DNA from: a bacterium
Lineage (GTDB): Bacteria; Electryoneota; RPQS01
Assembly: GCA_023382385.1 (NCBI GenBank)
Contig: JAHDVH010000003.1
Location: 362,929-426,928 of the forward strand
Length of the DNA: 64,000 bases
Reading direction: 5' to 3'
This document shows, piece after piece, positions 36,057 to 44,479 of the stretch. The translations under genes were made by a program, and so were the position numbers. Position 1 is the stretch's first letter, and every line of letters starts with the position of its first letter. The notes under the pieces are model-generated. The model saw only the letters and a program-made list of their open reading frames with translations, had not been told where the DNA came from and ran no database searches.

Positions 36057-36968
36057 ATGAATTCCTTGATCCTTCATGAAGTCGGGCTGCGCGACGGGCT
36101 GCAAATGGAAAAGCAGGTCGTCCCGCTTGACACCAAGATTCGCTGGGCCGAACAGATGATCGATGCCGGCGTGGACATTCTCCAGCTTGGCTCCTTCGTG
36201 CATCCTGAAAAAGTCCCGCAAATGGCCGATACGGATGCGCTGTTCAACTACTTCAACGAACCGGGAAGAAGACCCGCCAATGTTACTCTCTCCGGTCTTG
36301 TCCTGAATGAAAAAGGACTGGATCGCGGGATGGCCTGTGGTGTGGACATGTTCTGCATGGGAGTCTCGGCAAGTGAAACGCACAGCAAGAAGAACACCGG
36401 CATGACCGTAGCTGAGGCGACTGATCGTATTATCGGCGCAGCTAAGGCCGCGCTGTCCGCAGGCAAACGCGTGCAAGTATCCGTTCAGTCTGCTTTCGGC
36501 TGCGGCTTTGAAGGTGCTGTGCCCGCCTCGCGTGTGCTGGGAATTCTCGACAAATACTTCGAAGCAGGCCTGAACGCGGTCTCCCTCGCGGATACTGCGG
36601 GCCACGCTCTGCCCGAACAAGTCGAAGCTCTGTTCTCTTCAGTATACAAGATGAATCCGCAGGCGGAATGCGCCTGCCACTTGCACAACACCTACGGTCT
36701 CGGATTGGCCAACTGCCGCGCGGCGATGAATGCCGGCGTAAGAATATTCGAGTCCGCCATTGCCGGCCTTGGTGGCTGTCCGTTCACAAAAGTCGCCGGC
36801 GGAAACGTCTGCACGGAAGACCTTGTTCACTATTGGCAGCGCGGCGGTTCACGCACTGATCTGGATTTGCCAAAATTGATTCAGACGGCTCAAGATCTGG
36901 CCAGCTACTTCGGCCGCGAGATGCCCGGCTTGGTCTACAAGTCCGGACCGGTCAATTACGCCGCATAA
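36057..36968 (+). CDS. HMG-CoA-lyase family enzyme
   Basis: The 303-residue TIM-barrel protein has LHEVGLRDGLQ (metal aspartate), ACHLHNTYGLGLAN (metal histidines) and GLGGCPFTKVAGGN with the catalytic cysteine, as in HMG-CoA lyase. It cleaves a 3-hydroxy-3-carboxy acyl-CoA into acetyl-CoA plus a keto acid. The loop GGCPFTKVAGGN differs from the classic GGCPYAxGASGN, so the substrate may not be HMG-CoA; citramalyl-CoA or citryl-CoA type substrates are possible. It lies between the dehydrogenase and a CoA-transferase. Confidence 0.87.
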   Translation: MNSLILHEVGLRDGLQMEKQVVPLDTKIRWAEQMIDAGVDILQLGSFVHPEKVPQMADTDALFNYFNEPGRRPANVTLSGLVLNEKGLDRGMACGVDMFCMGVSASETHSKKNTGMTVAEATDRIIGAAKAALSAGKRVQVSVQSAFGCGFEGAVPASRVLGILDKYFEAGLNAVSLADTAGHALPEQVEALFSSVYKMNPQAECACHLHNTYGLGLANCRAAMNAGVRIFESAIAGLGGCPFTKVAGGNVCTEDLVHYWQRGGSRTDLDLPKLIQTAQDLASYFGREMPGLVYKSGPVNYAA

Positions 36969-36989
36969 ACTAACTGTAACATAACTGCT

Positions 36990-38183
36990 ATGAAATTGCT
37001 TGAAGGTATTCGCGTCCTCGATCTGACCAACGTGCTCTCCGGCCCCTTTGCCACATTGCATCTGGCACTCGCAGGTGCGGACGTGATCAAAATTGAAAAT
37101 CCGACGGACGGCGATCTCGCGCGCAAGCTCGGCTGTGTTCCCGATTTTAACAAGAAGCTGATGGGAACAAGTTTCCTCGCACAGAACGCGAACAAGCGCT
37201 CCCTGACTCTAAACCTGAAACAGCCTGCGGCCAAAGAAATCTTCAAAAAGCTCGTCAAGAACGCCGACGTGGTGGTGGAGAACTTCCGGCCCGACGTGAT
37301 GAAGCGGCTCGGACTCTCATATGAAGTCTTGTGTGAGATTAACCCCAAACTCATCTACTGCGCCATCTCCGGCTTCGGTCAAACAGGGCCCGACGCGTTC
37401 AAACCCGCCTACGACCAGATTATTCAGGGATTGTCCGGCGAAATGGCCATCAACGGAGACGAGCGGCTGCATCCTCTGCGTGCAGGGTTTCCGATCTGCG
37501 ATACGGTCGGCGGACTGAATGCCGCTTTTGCCGTGATGGGAGCGCTTTACTATCGCGAGCGCACGGGTGAAGGCCAGTTTATTGACGTTGCACTCCTCGA
37601 CTCGATCATGCCGCTTATGGGCTGGGTCGTCGCCAACTGGATGATTGGACAGCAGCATCCCGTTCTGATGGGCAATGAAAACTTCACAGCCGCTCCCTCA
37701 GGTGTGTTCAAGACCAAAGACTGCTACATCAATATCGCCGCCAATAAACAGGAACAGTGGGAAGCCCTGGCGGATTTGGTCGGTGTGCCCGAACTTAAGA
37801 CCGATCCGCGTTTTCAGGAGCGTGATGCTCGCAAGAAGAATCGCACGCAACTGACTCCCCTGCTCGAAGCGAAACTGATGGAGCGCGAAGGTGCGTTCTG
37901 GGTCGAAGAACTGAATAAGCATGATGTGCCGGCCGGATTGATTCTGTCCCTCGAAGACGCCCTGATGCAGCCTCAAATCGCACATCGCAAGGCGTTCAAC
38001 AAGGTCAACGTGGACGGCATCGGTGACTTGGAACTATTCAATCTCACGGCGAAATTCTCGAAAACTCCGGGCGACGTTACCGCGCCGCCGCCGAAACTTG
38101 GTGAACATACCGATCTGCTGCTTGGCGAACTGGGCTACAGCGCCGCGGAGATTGCCAAACTGCGTGAAGACAAAGTAATTTAA
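36990..38183 (+). CDS. family III (CaiB/BaiF) CoA-transferase
   Basis: The 397-residue protein has GIRVLDLTNVLSGPFAT, VVVENFRPDVMKRLG and the catalytic aspartate in KPAYDQIIQG. It moves CoA between carboxylic acids. Next to the lyase gene, its likely job is to activate the acid that the lyase then cleaves, or to recycle CoA from its product. Confidence 0.92.
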   Translation: MKLLEGIRVLDLTNVLSGPFATLHLALAGADVIKIENPTDGDLARKLGCVPDFNKKLMGTSFLAQNANKRSLTLNLKQPAAKEIFKKLVKNADVVVENFRPDVMKRLGLSYEVLCEINPKLIYCAISGFGQTGPDAFKPAYDQIIQGLSGEMAINGDERLHPLRAGFPICDTVGGLNAAFAVMGALYYRERTGEGQFIDVALLDSIMPLMGWVVANWMIGQQHPVLMGNENFTAAPSGVFKTKDCYINIAANKQEQWEALADLVGVPELKTDPRFQERDARKKNRTQLTPLLEAKLMEREGAFWVEELNKHDVPAGLILSLEDALMQPQIAHRKAFNKVNVDGIGDLELFNLTAKFSKTPGDVTAPPPKLGEHTDLLLGELGYSAAEIAKLREDKVI

Positions 38184-38201
38184 GATATCAGGAGCAACAT
38201 A

Positions 38202-39488
38202 ATGCCCATGACGTTAGCAGAGAAGATTCTGGCGCGCGCGGCAGGTCTGCCGGAAACCAAAGCGGGAGACGTGGTCGAACCGCAGGTGGATCTGGCCATG
38301 TCGCACGAGAACGCCGCGCTCGTTCTCCATCAATTCAAGGAAATCTACAAGGGTCTCAATGTCGAGCCGCGCGTGTGGGATCCAAGCCGGATCGCGATCA
38401 TTTTCGATCATCGTGTCCCCGCCGAAAGCTCGAAAACCGCGACGAACCAAAAGCGCGTGCGCGATTTCGTCGGCGAACAAGGCATCACGAAATTCCACGA
38501 CATTCGAGGCGACCAAGGCGGCATCTGCCATCAGATTCTGCCCGAATACGGCTACGTGCGCCCGGGTGCCGTCGTGGTCGGCACGGACAGCCACACCACC
38601 ACTCACGGAGCGCTTGGCGCGTTTGCCTTTGGCATCGGTGCGACGGAAATGGCCAGCGTCTGGGCACTCGGATCCGCGCTGAACATCGAGGTGCCCAGAA
38701 CCATCAAAGTCGAAATCAACGGCGCCTTGTCAAATTTTGTGTCCGCAAAAGATGTGATCCTCTATCTCATCGGACTGATCAAAGCCAACGGTGCCAACTA
38801 CCGCGCGCTTGAGTTTCACGGCTCGACGATCCGCAATATGTCCACGTCGTCGCGGCTGGTGCTTTGCAACATGTCCGTCGAAGCCGGCGCGACGGTCGGC
38901 ATGGTTCCACCCGATGTCGAAACCAAGCGCTACCTGCGCGACGAAGCGAAAGTCTCCGACACCCTCTGGATGGAATCACCCGATGCCGATGCGGACTATG
39001 AGCGTGTCGTTCAGATTGATGCAAACAAACTTGCCCCGCAGATCGCCTGCCCGCATACGGTGGACAATGTGAAGCCTGTGACCGACATTAAGGGAAAGAA
39101 AGTCGACCAAATCGTGATCGGATCCTGCACCAACGGACGGCTTGACGATCTTGCCGCAGCCGCATCGCTGATCCGCACAAAGAAAGTGCATCAACGCACG
39201 CGCATGCTCGTCTTCCCCGCGTCGTGGAATATCTACAAAGCGGCCATGGAGCGCGGCTATCTGAAAGACTTCGCCGATGCCGGTGCCGTCGTCATGAATC
39301 CCGGCTGCGGCTGCTGCTTGGGCGTGCATCAAGGCGCGCTGGGCGATGGTGAAGTGTCGCTTTCGACAACCAATCGCAACTTCAAAGGCCGTATGGGCAA
39401 TCCGAATGCTGAAGTGTTTCTCTGTTCGCCGGAAGTGGCCGCTGCCAGTGCCATTCGCGGCGAAATCACCGACCCGAGAGAGGTGTAA
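38202..39488 (+). CDS. aconitase-family hydratase large subunit (LeuC/homoaconitase type)
   Basis: The 428-residue protein has the 4Fe-4S cysteines in GSCTNGR and NPGCGCCLG and the active-site segment GTDSHTTTHGALGAFAFG. It isomerises a hydroxy tri- or dicarboxylate together with the small subunit. AGGAG precedes the ATG. In this operon with an isocitrate-type dehydrogenase it may act as a two-subunit aconitase; no leuA or leuB neighbour supports leucine synthesis. Confidence 0.9.
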   Translation: MPMTLAEKILARAAGLPETKAGDVVEPQVDLAMSHENAALVLHQFKEIYKGLNVEPRVWDPSRIAIIFDHRVPAESSKTATNQKRVRDFVGEQGITKFHDIRGDQGGICHQILPEYGYVRPGAVVVGTDSHTTTHGALGAFAFGIGATEMASVWALGSALNIEVPRTIKVEINGALSNFVSAKDVILYLIGLIKANGANYRALEFHGSTIRNMSTSSRLVLCNMSVEAGATVGMVPPDVETKRYLRDEAKVSDTLWMESPDADADYERVVQIDANKLAPQIACPHTVDNVKPVTDIKGKKVDQIVIGSCTNGRLDDLAAAASLIRTKKVHQRTRMLVFPASWNIYKAAMERGYLKDFADAGAVVMNPGCGCCLGVHQGALGDGEVSLSTTNRNFKGRMGNPNAEVFLCSPEVAAASAIRGEITDPREV

Positions 39489-39490
39489 TC

Positions 39491-39991
39491 ATGCCGAATG
39501 TCATTGCCGTTCTGGGAGACGATATCTCCACTGATCATATCTATCCGGGCCGTTTCATGGCTACGGTGCTGCCCAGCGAAACTCCTCAATTCTGTTTCGC
39601 CGATATGACCGAACTGAACGCCGCGTTGAAAGCAAAACAATTCCCCGCAGGGAGCTTCCTGGTCGCGGGTGAAAACTTCGGATGTGGCAGCTCGCGTGAG
39701 CAGGCCGCTTCGACGATTAACGGCCACAACTTGATTGTGGTCGCCCGCAGCTTCGCGCGCATTTTCATGCAGAATGCCGTCAATCTCGGCCTGCCCCTCA
39801 TCATCTGTCCGCAGGTTGAAGCCTCGGAAGGGGACGAGCTGGAGCTTGCTGGCGGCAAGCTCGTCAACAAGTCTACGCGGAAGCAATTCGACATTGAGCC
39901 GCTGCCCCCATTACGTCAGGCCATCATCGATGCGGGCGGTTTGGTCGCCTACACAAGAGAAAGAGTAAAGCAGAGACTCGCCGCGCATTGA
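39491..39991 (+). CDS. aconitase-family hydratase small subunit (LeuD/homoaconitase type)
   Basis: The 166-residue swivelling domain has DISTDHIYPGRFMA and NFGCGSSREQAASTI. The substrate-sensing loop after the first motif reads RFMATVLPSE, unlike the YLRT of characterised homoaconitases, so substrate is open. It starts two bases after the large-subunit stop codon. Confidence 0.9.
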   Translation: MPNVIAVLGDDISTDHIYPGRFMATVLPSETPQFCFADMTELNAALKAKQFPAGSFLVAGENFGCGSSREQAASTINGHNLIVVARSFARIFMQNAVNLGLPLIICPQVEASEGDELELAGGKLVNKSTRKQFDIEPLPPLRQAIIDAGGLVAYTRERVKQRLAAH

Positions 39992-40014
39992 TTCGCTGCG
40001 GCTTAATCATAGTA

Positions 40015-40048
40015 AAGCCCTCTGGTTCACCATCAGGGGGCTTTTTCA
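40015..40048 (+). terminator. intrinsic terminator of the five-gene operon
   Basis: AAAGCCCTCTG and CAGGGGGCTTT pair (one mismatch) and are followed by TTTCATTTT. Confidence 0.9.
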
Positions 40049-40276
40049 TTTTAGCTCATCCCTTGACACGCTTATCAGGTAACAAGCGTCTCGCACCACT
40101 TTGAGTGCCAACTCGTCCGCGTAGGGACCCTGAATCACAGTCACAGCCGACGATACTTGCTTTAATCCCGTAAGCATGTTGCCCAATTGGGTTCCCCATC
40201 CAAGCCGGGCAATAGGCTTGCAACCCTTACATAACTCAATGGACCCATCAGAATAATCTAAATCGTGATTGCCCAA
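40046..40276 (-). CDS. possible small protein with a CxxC motif
   Basis: A 76-residue frame with reasonable codon use and a CKGC motif near residue 16. It would need a TTG start without a ribosome site, inside the 72-base promoter element, and no promoter faces it. Its stop abuts the operon terminator. Weak candidate only. Confidence 0.2.
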   Translation of the reverse strand: MGNHDLDYSDGSIELCKGCKPIARLGWGTQLGNMLTGLKQVSSAVTVIQGPYADELALKVVRDACYLISVSRDELK

Positions 40277-40340
40277 ATGTTTACAACATTTTTACAAAAA
40301 CAGCTTGACTTTTTGTAGATATTGTATTATATTAGCACCA
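40269..40340 (+). promoter_or_regulatory. 72-base promoter/operator element, copy 2
   Basis: Matches 2749-2820 (inverted) at 66 of 72 positions. It holds TTGACT (40305-40310), a 17-base spacer, TATATT (40328-40333), and the dyad TACAAAAA/TTTTTGTA over the -35 box. Transcription would start near 40340 and run about 170 bases before the gene at 40513, which also has its own promoter. Confidence 0.8.
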
Positions 40341-40438
40341 ACAAACCACCAGCGGCGCAATCAAAATCCGGCACCAGCCAGACGAATCTCTTCCCGCACC
40401 CTCCTTAGTCTACAGTTTTCAGGTTATTGCTCGATAAG

Positions 40439-40467
40439 TTGACCCACGAGGGAGGATTGGTTATATT
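40439..40467 (+). promoter_or_regulatory. proximal sigma70 promoter of the Rossmann-protein gene
   Basis: TTGACC (40439-40444), 17 bases, TATATT (40462-40467), about 40 bases before the ATG. With the upstream element this gives two tandem promoters. Between them I see only an A/C-rich stretch without a gene. Confidence 0.65.
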
Positions 40468-40512
40468 TGGGGCCAGCCAGAACATTTCTCTTGACCCCTG
40501 AGTATAAAGCAC

Positions 40513-41658
40513 ATGATTGACTCCCCTTCCCCGTTTGTCAAGCCGCATCCCGGCCTCCGAATCAAGGACTACCAGCCGGTCGTCCCGCGTCCCACTGCCG
40601 AACAAGTCGCACGATTCCCGCAGGATGCAACTGAGTTGCTCGACCGTATCTGGGCCAGACACAACGAGCTGATTCCCTACGGGCAGTATGGCCTCGACTG
40701 GATTCGTGGCAAGCACTTCCTGATTGCCGGTGGAACCGGTCCCGGCCTCGGTGGAGCCATCGAAAGCGCCGTGCGCAGATTCACCTCTGTTGACGGAAGC
40801 GTGACTGTGCTGGCTCGTGATCTAACCCGCTCCGTCGGTTTCGAAATGGGCAAGCAGATGGCCGAGCGCGCGGAAAGAATGGGCTTCGGCAATCGCTATC
40901 ACCTGTCCAATGACGGGATGGCGCTCGAAGGTCCCGCCTTCGAGTCACTGCTGCAATCGCTCAAGGAAGCAGGGGCACAGCAGATCATTTACATCAACTG
41001 CGTTGCTGCGGCCGTTGCGGGAATGCTGCCCGGAATGCCCCCGATTTACGTCAAGGATGTCGATGAGGAAGGCCTTTTTCAATACAAGCTCCTTCCCTTG
41101 ACAGACGCGCAGATCGAAAACACCCGCCACGTGATGGGCCGCATGGCCGTCGAGTTCCCGCATAAGCTCGAAGAAGCAGGCATTAAGGTTCACGTCACCA
41201 CCTACATCGACTGGCGCGGCAGTCTGGACGTCATCAGCCGCGACCCTGAAAGTCCGTTCTACGGTCGTCAGGGACCCTACTCCACCAGCCTCTATCTTCC
41301 CAAAGAATTCCTGCAGGCGGACACCATCAAGTCCTACGGGCATGGCCGCATCGTGCTGGATGTATTTCTGCCTGTGATGCGCACCCGTGCCTTGGGTTTT
41401 ATTCCGGGTGCAATTCCCCAGTCCTACCTGTTCGAAAAGATGATGAAAATGTCGGACATACGGCAGCGCGACGTTCCCGAACTCGCATTGGGAGTCCTCG
41501 ACCAGATTGGCCGCGCCGTCTCCGGCGGAACCTACAATCCCTTCCCTCGTCTGGACGAACACGAAATCCCGCTCGAAGAGTGGTATTGGCAGATCGTCCA
41601 GAGACTCTGTGACGACGAGTCAAGTGAGTTTTACTGGAAGAAATGGATTGAAATGTAG
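40513..41658 (+). CDS. Rossmann-fold oxidoreductase-like protein, unrecognised family
   Basis: The 381-residue protein has a nucleotide-binding loop IAGGTGPGLGGAIES near residue 72 after a long N-terminal extension, then an SDR-like order (DGSVTVLARDLT; IIYINCVAAAVAG). Size and layout recall FabV/Ter-type trans-2-enoyl-CoA reductases, but I do not see their signature, so this is only a possibility. The acyl-CoA dehydrogenase gene downstream fits acyl-CoA metabolism. No clear ribosome site precedes the ATG. The gene is single, between two terminators. Confidence 0.75.
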   Translation: MIDSPSPFVKPHPGLRIKDYQPVVPRPTAEQVARFPQDATELLDRIWARHNELIPYGQYGLDWIRGKHFLIAGGTGPGLGGAIESAVRRFTSVDGSVTVLARDLTRSVGFEMGKQMAERAERMGFGNRYHLSNDGMALEGPAFESLLQSLKEAGAQQIIYINCVAAAVAGMLPGMPPIYVKDVDEEGLFQYKLLPLTDAQIENTRHVMGRMAVEFPHKLEEAGIKVHVTTYIDWRGSLDVISRDPESPFYGRQGPYSTSLYLPKEFLQADTIKSYGHGRIVLDVFLPVMRTRALGFIPGAIPQSYLFEKMMKMSDIRQRDVPELALGVLDQIGRAVSGGTYNPFPRLDEHEIPLEEWYWQIVQRLCDDESSEFYWKKWIEM

Positions 41659-41684
41659 CCTCGCAAGAGTGTGATTCCTTTCAA

Positions 41685-41718
41685 GGATCCGGTGCGAGCT
41701 GCGCCGGATCTTTCTTTA
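41685..41718 (+). terminator. intrinsic terminator
   Basis: GATCCGG and CCGGATC pair around an 11-base loop, followed by TTTCTTTA, 27 bases after the stop codon. Confidence 0.85.
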
Positions 41719-41779
41719 TCTCACGATTTATCTGAGGATAGAATGGGATAACACGAGTCAGGTTCTGCCGCGTGCCAAG

Positions 41780-41808
41780 TGGACAATTCGGCGTAAATTC
41801 TCTACATT
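41780..41808 (+). promoter_or_regulatory. promoter of the acyl-CoA dehydrogenase gene
   Basis: TGGACA (41780-41785), 17 bases, TACATT (41803-41808), 46 bases before the ATG. Confidence 0.5.
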
Positions 41809-41854
41809 GGTGCTTACAATGAATAGCTATTTCTCTTAAATCTAAGGCATAGTA

Positions 41855-42997
41855 ATGGACTACTTCCTAAACGAAGACCAACTGGCGTTGCGCGATCTGG
41901 CGCGCAAGATTGCAGAAGAAAGAGTTCGCCCCGTCGCCGCGCAGTATGACCGCGACGGAACCTTTCCGTGGGACATCGTGAAAGTGTTCGCCGAAGCCGG
42001 ACTGTTCGGCATCGTGATTCCCGAAGAGCACGGCGGACTGGGCATGGGCGTGCTCGAACTCGCCGTCGTTACTGAAGAACTCTCCAAGGCGTGCGGCGGC
42101 ATTACGCTCGCGCTTGCGGCTTCCGCGCTCGGCACCTTTCCGATTCTGCTCAGCGCCAACGAAGAACAGCAGAAGCGTTATCTGCCCGATCTTGCCGAAG
42201 GAAAGTATCTTGCCGCTTTCGGATTGACCGAACCCAACGCGGGTTCAGACGCGGGTTCGATGAGAACGCGCGCCGTGCGCGACGGTGACGACTACATTCT
42301 GAACGGTTCGAAGATCTTCATTACCAATGGCGGCGCGGCGCACATTTATACCATCATCGCCGTGACGGATCCGACGAAAGGGTCGCGCGGCACGACCGCG
42401 TTCATCGTGCAGGATGATTACCCCGGCTTCAAGGTCGGCAAGCACGAGGACAAGATGGGCATTCGCGCGTCGGCAACGAATGAGATTATTTTTGAAGACT
42501 GCCGCGTTCCCGTCGCAAATCGCATCGGTCAAGAGGGTCAAGGGTTTCTCGTGGCGATGAAGACGCTCGACAAGTCTCGTCCCGGTGTCGCGGCGCAGGC
42601 GCTCGGCATCGCGCAAGGCGCGTTTGATCTGGCCGTGGACTACGCGAAGCATCGCTATCAGTTCGGACATCCGATTATGAATCTGCAGGCGATTCAATTC
42701 ATGCTGGCGGATATGGCCACCTCGATCGAATCGGCACGCGCGCTGCTTTATCAGACTGCACGACACATCGACGCGGGCAACAAGGACATCTCGCGTTATT
42801 CGGCAATGAGCAAGCTCTACGCCTCCGACGTCGCGATGAAGGTCACGACCGACGCCGTGCAGATCTTCGGCGGCTACGGCTACATGCGCGATTATCCGAT
42901 TGAGAAGTACATGCGCGACGCGAAGATTACGCAAATCTACGAAGGCACCAATCAGATTCAGAGACTCGTTATCGGCAATTCACTGGTGAAAGGTTAG
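41855..42997 (+). CDS. acyl-CoA dehydrogenase
   Basis: A 380-residue FAD enzyme with AFGLTEPNAGSDAGS, FGGYGYMRDYPIEKYMRD and the catalytic glutamate in IYEGTNQIQRLVIG, matching short-chain (butyryl/isovaleryl-type) acyl-CoA dehydrogenases. It introduces the 2,3-double bond of an acyl-CoA and passes electrons to ETF. No etfAB genes are in the window. Confidence 0.95.
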   Translation: MDYFLNEDQLALRDLARKIAEERVRPVAAQYDRDGTFPWDIVKVFAEAGLFGIVIPEEHGGLGMGVLELAVVTEELSKACGGITLALAASALGTFPILLSANEEQQKRYLPDLAEGKYLAAFGLTEPNAGSDAGSMRTRAVRDGDDYILNGSKIFITNGGAAHIYTIIAVTDPTKGSRGTTAFIVQDDYPGFKVGKHEDKMGIRASATNEIIFEDCRVPVANRIGQEGQGFLVAMKTLDKSRPGVAAQALGIAQGAFDLAVDYAKHRYQFGHPIMNLQAIQFMLADMATSIESARALLYQTARHIDAGNKDISRYSAMSKLYASDVAMKVTTDAVQIFGGYGYMRDYPIEKYMRDAKITQIYEGTNQIQRLVIGNSLVKG

Positions 42998-43035
42998 GCA
43001 GGCCGCTGTCGTTTCGGTGATACTCTACGAAACAA

Positions 43036-43065
43036 AAGCGCCTGACGATGGATCGTCAGGCGCTT
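43036..43065. terminator. bidirectional terminator
   Basis: AAGCGCCTGACGAT and ATCGTCAGGCGCTT form a perfect 14-pair stem between convergent genes. The minus strand has the better T-run (TTTTGTTTCG). Confidence 0.9.
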
Positions 43066-43086
43066 CTCGCGAAGCAATATTGCTGA

Positions 43087-44427
43087 TTACTTTTTGCGCC
43101 TCTTGGAAGAGCTTTCCAAGATCGGAGCGAGGGCATCCACCAGCGTGGGTTCACCGATCTCCTGCAGGTCATACATCACGCGCACGTGCGGCTTAGTAAT
43201 CTTGATGACGCGACCGAGGTCAATCGGTGTCGCAACGATCACCGAATCCACTTTCGCCTTTGTAATCGTTGCCTCAAGGTCCTTCATCTGCTTTTCCCCG
43301 TATCCCATTGCTGGAAGCAGCGAACCAATGCCGGGATAGATCCTGAACGTCTCGGCAATCGAGCCGACCGCGAAGGGACGCGGATCCACCATCTCGGCAG
43401 CCCCGTATTTCTTTGCCGCGACCACTCCCGCGCCATACTTCATCTCGCCGTGCGTGCACGTCGGGCCGTCTTCAATCACCAGAACGCGCTTGCCGCGAAT
43501 CTTCTCGGGGTGTTCAACCTTGATCGGAGAAGCGGCATCGATCACCATCGCCTTCGGATTGACTTCTTCAATCGTCTGCCTGAGCTGTTGAATCTGCTCC
43601 GGTGCCGCGCTGTCGATCTTGTTCATCACAATCACATCGGCCATGCGGAAATTCGTCTCGCCGGGATAATAGGTCATCTCGTTGCCGGCTCGCAGCGGAT
43701 CGGCGACCGTGATGTAAATATCCGGCTTGAAGAACGGTAAATCGTTGTTCCCACCGTCCCACAAAATCACATCCGCTTCCTTCTCCGCCTCACGCAGAAT
43801 CTTCTCGTAGTCCACGCCCGCATAGATGACTTGTCCGCGCGCGATGTGTGGCTCGTATTCCTCCATCTCCTCAATGGTGCAGTTATGCTTCTTCAGGTCA
43901 GCAATGGAGCCAAAGCGTTGCACAATCTGCTTCGTCAAATCACCATAGGGCATCGGATGTCTGACGGCGACGACTTTCTTGCCGGCGGCTTTCAGAATTT
44001 CCGCAACCTTGCGAGTGGTCTGTGATTTCCCCGCTCCGGTGCGCACGGCGCAGACGGCCACGACCGGCTTCGAGGACTTGATCATCGTTTCGCGGCCGCC
44101 AACGAGTTTGAAATTCGCTCCAGTTGCCAGAATCCGCGACGCCCAATGCATCACATATTCGTGCTTGACATCGCTGTAGCTGTAAACCACTTCGTCGATC
44201 TCGTGTTTCCTAATCAAGTTTTCAAGCTCTGATTCGGGATAGATTTTGATGCCCTTGGGATAGAGCTTGCCCGCGAGCACGGCGGGATACGTGCGATCCT
44301 CGATGCCCGGAATTTGCGCCGCCGTGAAGGCCACGACCTCGAAGGTTTCGTTATCGCGATAGACGGTGTTAAAATTGTGGAAGTCGCGGCCGGCCGCGCC
44401 CTGAATGATGGTTTTGATGCGTCGCAT
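43087..44427 (-). CDS. cyclic 2,3-diphosphoglycerate synthetase-like P-loop protein
   Basis: The 446-residue protein has an N-terminal Rossmann-like domain, a P-loop at about residue 130 (CAVRTGAGKSQTTR), DGGNNDLPFFKPD and a NKID-like GTPase motif (IVMNKIDSA). This resembles the family named for archaeal cyclic 2,3-diphosphoglycerate synthetase. Bacterial members have uncertain roles. Downstream of arginine deiminase by 52 bases and co-directional, it may act in arginine or carbamoyl-phosphate metabolism rather than in cDPG synthesis. Confidence 0.82.
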   Translation of the reverse strand: MRRIKTIIQGAAGRDFHNFNTVYRDNETFEVVAFTAAQIPGIEDRTYPAVLAGKLYPKGIKIYPESELENLIRKHEIDEVVYSYSDVKHEYVMHWASRILATGANFKLVGGRETMIKSSKPVVAVCAVRTGAGKSQTTRKVAEILKAAGKKVVAVRHPMPYGDLTKQIVQRFGSIADLKKHNCTIEEMEEYEPHIARGQVIYAGVDYEKILREAEKEADVILWDGGNNDLPFFKPDIYITVADPLRAGNEMTYYPGETNFRMADVIVMNKIDSAAPEQIQQLRQTIEEVNPKAMVIDAASPIKVEHPEKIRGKRVLVIEDGPTCTHGEMKYGAGVVAAKKYGAAEMVDPRPFAVGSIAETFRIYPGIGSLLPAMGYGEKQMKDLEATITKAKVDSVIVATPIDLGRVIKITKPHVRVMYDLQEIGEPTLVDALAPILESSSKRRKK

Positions 44428-44479
44428 AGTGAGTTAAGAAGTGAAAAAAGTGAAGAGAAAAGTAGAATCGAAATGCAAT

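Noticed and set aside
36057..39991. Leucine biosynthesis operon (leuBCD plus leuA)
   Set aside because: The dehydrogenase has isocitrate-type residues, the TIM-barrel enzyme has HMG-CoA-lyase rather than isopropylmalate-synthase features, and a CoA-transferase sits between them.
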